Below, in pieces: positions 1-10,025 of a stretch of 64,000 nt of DNA. A program made the position numbers and the translations under genes. The notes beneath the pieces were generated by a model. That model was given only the letters and a program-made list of their open reading frames with translations. It ran no database searches and had not been told where the DNA came from. Each line of letters starts with the position of its first letter. The stretch's first letter is position 1. Source of the DNA: Dysidea avara (taxonomy: Eukaryota > Porifera > Demospongiae > Dictyoceratida > Dysideidae); NCBI RefSeq assembly GCF_963678975.1, contig NC_089280.1, positions 2,803,001-2,867,000 on the forward strand, written 5' to 3'.

Positions 1-56
1 TCAGTAATAATCATTATTAGCATAATCATGAAGTATAGCAATATTACGGTCATTAT

Positions 57-345
57 AACGAGGTGGTCTTATTAATGAGGTCATGAAGTACACCTTAGCT
101 ATGTTTGGGACCTACTTGACATGGTCACTATAATGAGGTGGTCTTATTAACGAGTAGGTCCCATACATAGCTAAGGTGTACTTCACAATCTCGTTAATAT
201 GACCACCTATTGTAGTGACCATGTCGAGTAGGTCTCAAACATAGCTAAGGTGTACTTCATAATCTCGTTATAATTATTAATGAAGTCATAAAGTACACCT
301 TAGTTATGTTTGGGACCTACTTGACATGGTCACTATAATGAGGTG
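57..345. repeat. Nested inverted repeat array (four monomers)
   Basis: Four copies of a roughly 75-base unit alternate in orientation. The unit contains AAGTACACCTTAGCTATGTT and a GACATGGTCACTATAATG block. Copies lie at about 57-146 (forward), 153-271 (two in reverse) and 272-345 (forward). It looks like a palindromic MITE inserted into, or duplicated beside, another copy. No coding potential seen. Confidence 0.8.
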
Positions 346-410
346 GTTGTACATTTCGGACCAATATAGAATTGGCTACTATAGTGAGTAGTCTTATTAA
401 CAAGGTATAG

Positions 411-927
411 TACCATATGGAGGGATACTTTGGTACTGTTAAAATTTGGCGAATGGCCATGAATTAGCCAAATTTTCCCCATCCAAATATTTTGCTGGTG
501 AAGAAAATAGCCAACCAAGCCTCAAACTAATCAATTTTCTACTTGACCAAGGGCTACTGGACCAGGCATTATGCTAGAGCCAAGCCTGCCTCGACTACCT
601 CACTAGGTAGCTTAGCTACTGTACACGTGGTATCTTCAAACCTCACCTCGAAACGGGCATGACAAGTAGCGAGTCCTACCATATAAGGTACGATATTCAC
701 TATTCCAGAGGGTGTAGATCTACTGTCTATGTAGTATTACCTTTTAGCTGATAGCTGACTCCAGGCACCGAAGAGGCATCTCCCAGTTCCCACACACAGT
801 GATTAATAATCTAATTAATTAAATAGGGTGTACACTTTGCTAATAATTTACTAAATTTTATTTCGCCAATAGTGATATTTTGCTTGATTCGCCAAATTTT
901 TCCTCCAAAGCTTCCCTCCATATGGTA
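411..927. mobile_element. TIR element (MITE), TACCATATGGAGGGA termini
   Basis: The sequence at 411-425 (TACCATATGGAGGGA) is repeated as its exact reverse complement at 913-927. Subterminal blocks AAATTTGGCGAAT near 450 and TTCGCCAAATTTT near 890 are also inverted. The length of about 517 bases and the lack of any long reading frame fit a non-autonomous DNA transposon. The family is unknown. A similar subterminal GGCGAA motif occurs in the element at 20482-21250. Confidence 0.75.
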
Positions 928-1269
928 TGTACGCGTTGAGCTGGATCCTCAAAAACATTTAACAACTCATGAATGCAATCACACACGATCTTGAAATTTG
1001 GCACATTTGTAGCACTGCTTGACCCGCTAGAACTATTTCAAAATATTTTCATTCAAATGTCTGACACTATATTTATGGTGAATCAAAATTTCCGCATACA
1101 TTTCCTATGAGGAAGCCATAAAGTACATCAATTTCAAACCCCTTTTCAAACTTGTACTGGAGCCAAACCACACAAGTCGTCGTCATTGACACTTACTCTC
1201 ACCACTAATCATCTATGAGAAACAATCCGCTTAACAGTTTTAGCAGGATCCAGCTCAACTTATACATAC
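924..1269. mobile_element. TIR element (MITE), GAGCTGGATCC termini
   Basis: GTATGTACGCGTTGAGCTGG at the left end is mirrored by CCAGCTCAACTTATACATAC at the right end with a few mismatches. It abuts the preceding element, so one probably inserted at the edge of the other. No coding potential seen. Confidence 0.65.
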
Positions 1270-1424
1270 TATAGCTGCTACCATACAGAGAGAAGATTAT
1301 AAATTCACCATCTATTTAAATTGATATCATTATTATTATGTTATTATGTGCTTTATGCAGTTGTGTACGTACCCTTCAAATTGAAGCTGGAAAAGAAATC
1401 AAATAAATACTTTTCTTTTCATAG

Positions 1425-2291
1425 GCTCAGACTCAAGTTAAACAAACCAAAGAACATTATGAAAAACTAAAAGATGATGTTACTGAGAAGATCAGCATGT
1501 TGAATGCTAGCAGGTGTTCCCTTTTATCAAGGTCACTCCCTCACTATCAAGAGGCCACACTAACGTTCTGGGAGAACACATCACAAGAACTACACACTGT
1601 CCTCGATGAGTTCTCATCAACCCATCTCCATCAGTACAGAATTAAATGCGATACAGATGAAGAGATTTCTGAAGAGACTAAGTCACCATCATCTGATAGT
1701 GACGATGATCCTGAGAACACTAGGCAACTCCTTCTTGATCTTGCATCAACGGAAGACATACAAATGTCATTGACTGATCAAGTACTAACAAAAGATTCTT
1801 CTGGTACACAGGACTCAACTGGTGACATTAACAGTTCTTATCAAAATGTTGACAGTTTTGATCAACTGAAGGAATTACTAAAGAAAGAATCTAGTAATAC
1901 CCAAACAACACCTGAGGCTAGCTCAGTGGCCACCCTACAACCTGTATCATCCAGCAGTGACCAAGACTTGATGAAGTATTTAGTAACCACTTCAACTATG
2001 ACAGTCCAGTCATCTACTGATACAATGTCAGTTAATTTGGCATCCCTCAAGGTTGACACTGCATCATTAACCAGTGTAGCAACTACTGTTGCTGCCACCC
2101 CAATTACTAGTCATTTGTCCCCAGTTACAAGCCACACATCCCCAGTTACTAGCCACCCATCTGGACGTGCTCCTGTTACAAGTCGCAAGAGCTTCACTAC
2201 TGGCTCACATGATCATGGACTACACAAACATCAAGATAACTGGGATGACTTATTTGCTGAATTAGATCCTCTGTCTAATGAAAAAGTCTAA
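1425..2291 (+). CDS. ICA1: Islet cell autoantigen 1 (ICA69)-like, 3' terminal coding exon (partial)
   Basis: This is the last coding exon, 288 codons to the TAA at 2289-2291, after a pyrimidine-rich acceptor ending ATAG at 1424. The first part (about residues 1-70) matches the end of the arfaptin-homology (AH/BAR) domain of ICA69, including KLKDDV, ASRCSLLS and TFWENTS. The middle is low complexity and Ser/Thr-rich with a LLLDLASTEDI motif. The end, DDLFAELDPLSN, matches the conserved ICA69 C-terminus. In animals ICA69 is a cytosolic BAR-domain protein that pairs with PICK1 and acts on Golgi and dense-core vesicle membranes. The upstream exons are not in this window: positions 1-1424 hold only repeats. 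The tail has a short SHxSPVTS repeat near 2110-2160. The family call is firm on both conserved ends; function in this organism is inferred. Confidence 0.86.
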   Translation, partial: AQTQVKQTKEHYEKLKDDVTEKISMLNASRCSLLSRSLPHYQEATLTFWENTSQELHTVLDEFSSTHLHQYRIKCDTDEEISEETKSPSSDSDDDPENTRQLLLDLASTEDIQMSLTDQVLTKDSSGTQDSTGDINSSYQNVDSFDQLKELLKKESSNTQTTPEASSVATLQPVSSSSDQDLMKYLVTTSTMTVQSSTDTMSVNLASLKVDTASLTSVATTVAATPITSHLSPVTSHTSPVTSHPSGRAPVTSRKSFTTGSHDHGLHKHQDNWDDLFAELDPLSNEKV

Positions 2292-2513
2292 TCTGTAATG
2301 TTCATTGTTTTAGTTAACACTCAAGTGTGAGTTTTGGTATAAAATAGACTGTATTCCACGCAAAAATATATATATAGGCACGGTCGAGAACACTCCGAGT
2401 GTTTTATTAGAGTAAATGCTCACGTGAGGACATTCAACCACCTGTCTTTTAGTGCGTCAATTAGAACACACGTGTAAGTGAAAGAGGAGCGAGGTGGTTA
2501 AAAAGGAGTTACT
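2292..2513. promoter_or_regulatory. Short intergenic gap between ICA1 3' end and SPFH gene start
   Basis: Only 222 bases separate the ICA1-like stop from the next start codon on the same strand. The gap must hold the ICA1 3' UTR and the promoter of the next gene. It has a TATATATATA-like run near 2366-2376 and no clear core motif. I infer a compact promoter; nothing more specific can be seen. Confidence 0.4.
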
Positions 2514-5500
2514 ATGGGGTATACTACCGTGGAAGAAGGGGAACAAGCTCTGTTGTACAACAGCCAGGGACAAGGAACGTTAATTATTGGCCCGAGAAGG
2601 GTAAGATAAAGCATACAACTAGATGTAACGAACAAGTGTTTAGTACTTGAGCGCATCACAATAGCATGTTATGGCGTACATTATAACGTTCATATCTACT
2701 TCATCAACCCTGTGGTGTTTATCAATACAGCGTTTCACGGTTTGTATGCTCTCTGGAATGTTGTTAAATGGATGAGTGATGTTACTAATAGTGTAGTATG
2801 CCATGTTACTACTACGTCTTGTAGTTGTATGTGTGGGGCAGTGAACGATTGGAGGTGCTACGCCACTATACAGCCAATCAGAATCAGTACATGATTATTA
2901 AGGATCGTGAGGGACGCATTGATCATGTACCAGGGTAAGATTGCTTGTGATGGAGTGATCGATAATGTGTGATTACAATGACAAGTATGTGTCAGATCTA
3001 TAATTGGAAAAGCCTACTGCTGATGCTAAAGATGTTATCCTCCATTGTATCATGACTTAGTATAACATGTACCATACTATAAACCAGTGGAGACATGTTA
3101 CTTGACGTCCTTTTGTCACATGAACGAGTTTATAACGCAGTGTTTGTTTCTTAGGAAATGGCCTTTAAAAACTTTAATTTACTGATTTGTGCATTAGAGT
3201 ACTTGTATCAATGCTGTGGTGTTGGGATTAAACTTTTCTTTGCGGTCAGTTTGTTGACATGAAACTAACCTCCTCTGACTACAAACAGTAGTAAGGTTTA
3301 TACAATTATATTTCACTTTAGACTAAATTGTTTCATGATTGTGTGTGTGTTTTTTGGATAAATGTTTATTTTAATACTTGATGCACTGTAGGTGCACTTT
3401 AGAAACACTGAAGTATGTTTGACCTATGCCCTCAGACTTGGGTTTGGGGTGAAGTCCATTGGTACTTGTACTTATACTAAAATACTTTTTGTACAAATGT
3501 AATGTACTTGTACTTTATACTAAAGTCCTAAGCAATGTACTTAAGGTACTTGAAGTACTTATAAGTACTTTGAAGTACATGAAGTACACTTTCATATGTG
3601 CATAGAGCTGTATATACATGTGAAATGCAGAAGCTGACATTGGAATTAATGGTCAAAGTGCAATAAGGTCTGACCTTAGTTCCTCTACTTCTGAGACAAG
3701 TACACAAAAAAATTAGGAATTTTCAACTAATGTAGGGACCATAGCATATCAATAAAAAATAGCACAGTAGGAATAGGTTTTAATGTTGTGCACTACTCCA
3801 GCTTGTTTCAGTACTTTTTATTGATGTGCGATGGTCCCTACTCAAGGCAGAAGCAACGTCAACAGTGAAAAAATCCAGCCCGTAGCCTTAGAGTTATGTT
3901 TGTCGGAAGGCATCTGTCAGTCAGTTACTCAGTGAAAATTCTGTTTTATAATTAAAAATATATATATATATTTCCGTAGCAACTTGTTGAAAGCGTTTCG
4001 GGTCTATCTGAAGAACTGGTTTGGGCTTAGTTTTACCTAACCAATACTGCTTCATTGTCATTAGGGAAAAGTGAGGCTGGTTATGTTTTTTCATACATGT
4101 AGGCCACACCCACACCTTTGTGGTCATTGCCATACAGTACTATCATACTGTATGATTTCAGGTTGGTTGACCAAGAAAATCAAAATGTGTAAAAGCACTC
4201 CATAATTGAAAGTATAGCCAATAGCACAGCTAACTGTAGTCTGACAAGTTCATTTTCATAAATGTGACGATTTGTGTATTTGGATTTCATGGACAACCTT
4301 ATTACGATACCAATTTTCACACCATGCACTGCATAGCAAAAGATTAATGGTGTTCACTCTTTGAATATGCCACTTGTCATGCATAGTTAATGTTTGTAGA
4401 AACTACATGTACAAACACTAAGTGATAAGAGTAGTTCAATTGTAATTTCTCTTTAAATGTGTACTTGTACTTAAATACTTTTCAATGTACTTCGCCCCAT
4501 GATGCAGAGTACCAAGTCTAGAGGGCTGTCTGACTGTAAACCATCTGGTTGTATCATGTTCAACACATTGAATTTGTGTAATTGTTCTATGATAACTACA
4601 GTGGCACCTCTATATAATGGACACTTTGGGACCAGCTGATTCTGATGAAATTTTATTGCTATAAGGAGGTTGTCCTTTTCCAGAGGTCAAATTGTATTGG
4701 TAGAGGTCGATAGGGACCTCAAAAACTGTTCTTTATGAGGAGTGCAGTGTCCTTTACACGGAGGGTTCTTACATGAGATTCCACTGTTATATCAATTGAG
4801 CATGGTACATCTTGAAAGTGACATGCACACAGTTATACAACAGTAATAACTACAGTATATTTTTGTTAGTACTGTAATGGAAATGCTGCTGCTGTGATGG
4901 GGATATAACCTAATATTTTGTTACAGCCCTCACGAGGCATTTCTCAACCCTCTGGAGGTGGAGTCCATTTCAGTCCGGAATGCTATCAAGTTGGATGCTA
5001 ATCACACATTGGTTGTGTACAAGCAGAACGAAGAACACATTGAGAGAAGGATTGTGTCTGGTCCAATAGTGTTTGTACCAGGGCCCCAGGAATGGTTAGT
5101 ACTGTAGTGTATTGTAGTGACTGTTCTATTAGAGTATATTACTCTCAATATTTATTATTGGCTGAAATTATCTTTCTACGTAAGTGCTTTTTGGTATCGG
5201 AATTTAGCATAAATAAGTACTAGTTAGCTTAGAAATTCTAAACCAGTCCAATCATTGGTAGAGTACTAAATGGACACCATACTAGTAGGGACAATTATTT
5301 TTTATATATTCAACTCCTTGTAATTTGGATACCTTAAGGGATATAACCGCAAACTTCCCTCAAGCTGTTGTTTGTAATAGTCCCAGGCTAGTCTCTGTGG
5401 CCTGCAATGATAGTTGAGAAGGACAAGCAGTTTGTTACACGTCTGTGTTTTATTAACTTTAATGAACCCTGGAAGCTAACCTGACATAAAAGTACACCAT

Positions 5501-8500
5501 CATTTGTTATACAATATGGCATATTACAGCTGTTTTAGTGACACAGAGCAAAGTGTGGTATACACATTGACATCATTCTTGGTATCTTCGTGTTGAACAT
5601 TGCTGGCGTTTGCTTGCAGTGTTTGTTTCCAAAAGATTGAACCTCTCCCAACTCTTTTGGTAGCTCTGGCACAGTTGTTGTGATATCAGCGAGTTGTGTC
5701 TCTTTATTATTTTATATACCCCCACCAAGTAATGACAAGCAATGATATAGGTAGTTTGCAGCTATGTGGAAACCAGTACAACCTTAACTTAATGTATCAG
5801 TGTCTTTTTTGTCCTGTTGATGAGTCATTTAACTGGCGGCTTCATAGTATTTGACTCCTTGACATCATCCCCCTACGTTAAGTTTTACTGTTTTTGAATA
5901 TCTTTGTGACCAGTATCAGTTAATGTTAGAAGCTTTGTTCACTTGTGGTCACAATGCTTAGTCCTCTAGTTTGTCCCATCTCAGCTCTTGCTGTTAACTG
6001 ATGGGACATTCATAGTATGTAATTTAGTACATGATTTGAATGGTGGCTTGAATTAAGTGATTTTAATACTAGTACTAGTGAACAGGCAACTTACTCACCA
6101 AACTGTTAGTTGATGAAAATGCCACAATATAATTCCTGCCGATTAAACTACATAATATAGTGTGTTAGGGATGATGTGGGCTGTGTTCCATGTGTTATTC
6201 TATTGTTCCATTTTCTGACTAGCTATATACTTGTAGTGTTCCCCACATCAACTGCTACACTCTACACACGTGCTAGTGGTAGTCTACAAAAACAGTTTAC
6301 CGTAGACCAAAAACACTTACAAATCCTACAAGCAGCCATACTAGAATCCCTTAATATGGGCATGTAACTCAATTGTAAGTATTAATGATTAGCTTTATAC
6401 CAGGCTTGTTGTAATTACCCACCGAAAGTAATCAGTACAATTACAATTACTTTTTGAAGCCAATCTAATGATTACAATTACAATTACTTCAGTTTGTAAA
6501 ATAATGATTAATAATTACAATTACTTTTCAATTACTACTGTACACCGGGGTACAACAATAACTTACAATTCTCCAGCATTACTCTTAAGGTATATTAACT
6601 GTCCAAACTTTTTTGGTATAGTAGTCTACATCTATTTGGTCTGAGAACATTGTCACTATGGCTGAATACATACTCAAATGGTACAAAATTAATGTTGCTG
6701 GAACTCCCAGCTATTCTTTGCTATTGTACGGTATTTATTTGCTTTTATCTTCCAAAATTTAAAGGGCTTTCATCCTTTGTAAACTTTGTGCCATCTAGAT
6801 ATGTTTAAATTCTTTCTTTGCTATTGAACATTATGTACTCCATGGGTATCCCATACTGTACATAAAATTTAAACTATGTAGTCAACAAATATATGCCTAT
6901 AATTTCAATAATTTACTGCAGCTACATGGGCCACACATTATACACATGGGATTGTGTACATAGTCACTAGTCAAGTTATGGAATAGTACTTTTATATAGC
7001 ATAACTTTAATTCCTCACATTTAATTACATAATCATTATTGACTGAACAGCTAATTACAATTACCATTACTTTTATGCTCAGTGAGCAATTACAATTACA
7101 ATTACTTGATAATTGCTAATGAATTAATTACGATTACAATTACAACAAGCCTGCTTTATACCACACATGACTGCCTCAAGGTGTGTTGATTTGTGCTAAC
7201 ACAAAGTGGCTTTAGTACAACGAGAATTGTCTATAATTTCTGTAGTGAGTAGATTGATTGCAGAGGCACTTTTGTACTGTTCTTAGTTGTAATATTGTAT
7301 AACGATATAGAATAGCTGTTTGCTTCCCAGTATTTGATAGTCAGGGTGCACATTTAATGGAAATTTCCATAGTGGCTAGAATGAGTACAGAGGTGCTTCT
7401 TGTAATGTATAACTGGTGGGAAAAGGCTGTAAACAAAGCAATTACAATGTCATTTTCCAGTAATTCATAGTTGCGGTGTGTGTTATGTCTGGATGGTGCC
7501 ATTCTCAAAAGGCTGCAGCACATGTTGCTGTCAGACCTTCAGTGCTCATGGTCACTGTAATAACAATAACATTTATTATTTTTGATGTGGTATGCATTGA
7601 TTCCCCAGTCATTGTTACCAAAAAAGTAAACATTCTAAATAAGAAATTTTATATTTGAGGTGTACTAGTGGACCTACTTCAGTCACAGTGATATCTCCTC
7701 TACTTCAGTCACAGTGATATCTCCTCTGTTTTCATCACTTCAGGGGGAAAATATTATTTGTATTTTGAAACAAACAATTTAAAAGTTAGCTGATTAAGAT
7801 AGGTAACCTTATTACCCAGTGACCTTATTAAACAGGTGGTTACATTGGCAGGTCACTTTGTACACAAATGACAGATTTTAGTGGCCAGTGACCTTATCAA
7901 ACAGGTTTTGTTGTATTAGGTATATAATAAAGTAAGGCTACTATAGTATCTTATAACCCGTTTGTCTTGTTAATCAGGTTACACCAGTTTGAGTGGCATG
8001 GCGCAGACAGGTCTGACCCAGGCCACTGGACTCCTAAAGGAAACCAGTTCACTGAGTTGTTACATGTTCCTAACCATTTTTATTATAATGTGAGTTGTTA
8101 AGTGTGTGTGTGTGTTGTATAGTGTGTGTTGTTATTAGGTAAGGGATGTGCGTACTAATGATGACACGATGATTACCGTCAAGTTGATGGTATTTTATGA
8201 ACTGGCCGACATAGAGACCATGGTAATGTGTGTAGTGTGTGTGTGTGTAGTGGTATGTGTGTAGTGTGTGTACATTTGTACGTGTATGTACCATATTTAT
8301 CATACAATTTATCCACAAGATATTACACCTTAAGCATGTCACACCTCTTTTGTCAAAATGTTGCCATGGTGACCACTTCTCACCTAAGGTGTTTATTATA
8401 GTGACAATATAACACAATTAATAGAGGATTATCAGGTGCTGATCTAGTTGTGTCCAGCATAACAATTTGAATTAAGCAATTTGCCATCTGTTAAATTTAT

Positions 8501-9581
8501 AATTTTGTTGACTTTTAAAAACTGCCACATTGTTGACTTTTAAACTGGTTGCAGCCGTTTAAAAGTCAACAGATGCACATTAAAAATGGCTATAAATCTG
8601 CTTGTGTGTAGTGTGTGTTGACAGTGCTTGACTATGTATGTCTGAGTGGGCACAGAGCAGCAAGTGTTATTTCTATGTAAACTAAGTTCTTTCTCATTGT
8701 AGTTGAATTACACACATGATCCTATTGCTGACTTTCTCAAGTAAGTGAACATAGTGACTTATTTCCTCTTATCACACATTATCATTGTGTAGTGGTGCCA
8801 CCTCTGATATGATATCTTTTGCATCTCAAATGAGTTACGAGGAGTTTCTCAACCAGTCACACCAGTTGAGCAAGATTGAGTCTTATTCACAGTTGACTAC
8901 ACGTGCTGAGAAGATTGGCTTTAGGATTACTAAAGTTGTGTACCGAGGATATCAGGCATCTAGTACACTGCAGGTGAGTGTAGCATGTGTTGAGTGTGTG
9001 TGTGTGCACGTACATACAGTAGTGTGTGTTATTACATTTTCCTCCCTCAGAACACACACGATGATGCCATCATGAAGCGGATGCAGTTAAAGTTATATGG
9101 TGAAACAGAAGAACAAGAACAAGTGTTAGCAGAGTTCAAACTGAAGAGAGAGATGCAGAGGACAAAACTTAGTAAGTCACCTTTACACCCCAACACAAAC
9201 ATCACCATATTAAACAGATCAAGAAGCTGAAAGAGCTATACAAGAATTCTCTCAAAAGACGGAGGCACTGAAACGTGAACATGAACTTGAAATGGAATCG
9301 CTAGTCCATGAGGCACAATTAAAGAAAGAAGATGTAGAGGTATGGTCGAGTTAAATATAAGCTGACCATATAACACTAACGTTAACATGTTCTTGTTTCA
9401 GACTCAAATACAACTGGATTCAGAGAGAGCTGATAATGAACACACATTAGATTACTACAAACAACTCAAACAATTAGGAGTTGACATGACTAAGTATCTT
9501 GTCCATCTTCAGCCGACATATAAACCTGAAAAAGAGATCTTTGTTGGGCCAGTGATGCACCACCAAGTCACCACCATATAA
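2514..9581 (+). CDS. SPFH/Band-7-like protein resembling the vault shoulder region
   Basis: Ten exons give a 379-residue protein: 2514-2600, 2888-2934, 4927-5094, 7978-8089, 8139-8222, 8703-8740, 8793-8973, 9051-9171, 9218-9339 and 9402-9581 (TAA stop). All joins keep frame and use GT-AG. The N-terminus (MGYTTVEEGEQALLY, then a LIIGPRR segment) and the next exons are beta-rich and resemble major vault protein repeats. About residues 130-245 look like an SPFH/Band 7 fold, with VRTNDDTMITVKLMVFYEL, then FLNGATSDMISFASQMSYEE, then EKIGFRITKVVYRGYQAS. The rest is a charged, helical, coiled-coil-like tail. There is no signal peptide or membrane segment. SPFH proteins scaffold membrane microdomains, and in vaults the same fold forms the shoulder. 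I recognise the fold but not a named orthologue; role unknown. Intron 3 (5095-7977) carries a hAT-like element. Confidence 0.8.
3428..4526. mobile_element. hAT-like non-autonomous element with GTACTT subterminal repeats
   Basis: The left end GCCCTCAGACTTGG (3428 on) is mirrored by CCAAGTCTAGAGGGC ending at 4526. Inner arms GGGGTGAAGTCCATTG and CAATGTACTTCGCCCC are also inverted. Many GTACTT/AAGTAC repeats crowd the left subterminal region (3460-3590) and recur at 4460-4480. No target-site duplication is obvious and no transposase frame is present. It lies in an intron of the SPFH gene. Confidence 0.6.
3732..3843. mobile_element. Short palindromic MITE nested in the GTACTT element
   Basis: GTAGGGACCATAGCATATCA on the left pairs with TGATGTGCGATGGTCCCTAC on the right, and AATAAAAAATA faces TTTTTATT inside. 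The element is about 110 bases long and non-coding. It sits wholly inside the larger element at 3428-4526, so it inserted later. Confidence 0.7.
4599..4786. mobile_element. pogo/Tc1-mariner-like MITE (CAGTGGCACCTC ends)
   Basis: It begins CAGTGGCACCTC and ends GAGATTCCACTG, the terminal signature of pogo/Tigger-type MITEs. TA precedes the left end. The inner text speaks of a degraded copy of about 190 bases with no reading frame. Related copies lie at 28732-28911 and 41205-41393, and a fragment near 17030-17105. Confidence 0.7.
6401..7153. mobile_element. hAT-family non-autonomous element, 8-bp target-site duplication
   Basis: The termini are CAGGCTTGTTGTAATT and AATTACAACAAGCCTG, perfect inverted repeats. 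They are flanked on both sides by CTTTATAC (6393-6400 and 7154-7161), an exact 8-bp target-site duplication as hAT transposases make. AATTAC/GTAATT subterminal repeats are dense at both ends. There is no transposase frame in the 753 bases. It is inserted in intron 3 of the SPFH gene and looks fairly young, since the duplication is intact. Confidence 0.92.
7675..7727. repeat. 26-bp tandem duplication
   Basis: The unit beginning CTACTTCAGTCACAGTGATA is present twice back to back within the SPFH intron. It follows a fragment (ACTAGTGGACCTA) shared with the sponge-like MITE family seen at 21340 and 47740. Confidence 0.7.
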
Positions 9582-10025
9582 TAATTTGCAACGACTAATT
9601 TTTACACTAACAATGTTGTGAACATTATTATTTACACAGCTGCGACAAGTGTTATGTTGCAGCTGGAACAAAATTTGTGGTTTGTTCAGTCAATTTTTTC
9701 AGCAGTTTTACACACGACCTTTGCTGACTTGAGCAAATTGCACTATAGAGCTAGACAAGTGGCGAAGGGAAGTATGGTGTGCCTTCATTCCACTCATATA
9801 AGAGGGTGCGCGCGCGATGGTTGATAGTCACGCGATTTGCCACGCCTCCGGGAGATCAGGCACGTGTAGGGTCTTTGCCCGCGTGTAAAAGAACGCGGGA
9901 CATTTTATGGCGGGAGTAGATGTTTTAGCGCCTTTCTAGACGCAGTTTTGTGGTAAACAAGTTCTTTGATAAAGACTAAAAGTTGGTACCAAGTCACATT
10001 TGAGATTCTTAACTTCGCGTCTACC
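9582..10025. promoter_or_regulatory. GC/CpG-rich promoter region of the Kelch gene
   Basis: This 444-base gap holds the 3' UTR of the SPFH gene and then a locally CpG-rich stretch at about 9800-9920, unlike the AT-rich surroundings. It contains GCGCGCGCG, an E-box-like CACGTG near 9861, and several CGCG sites. It most likely contains the promoter and 5' UTR of the gene starting at 10026. No TATA box is convincing. Confidence 0.5.

Noticed and set aside
1862-2098. Minus-strand frame opposite the ICA1 exon
   Set aside because: Shadow of the strong plus-strand coding exon.
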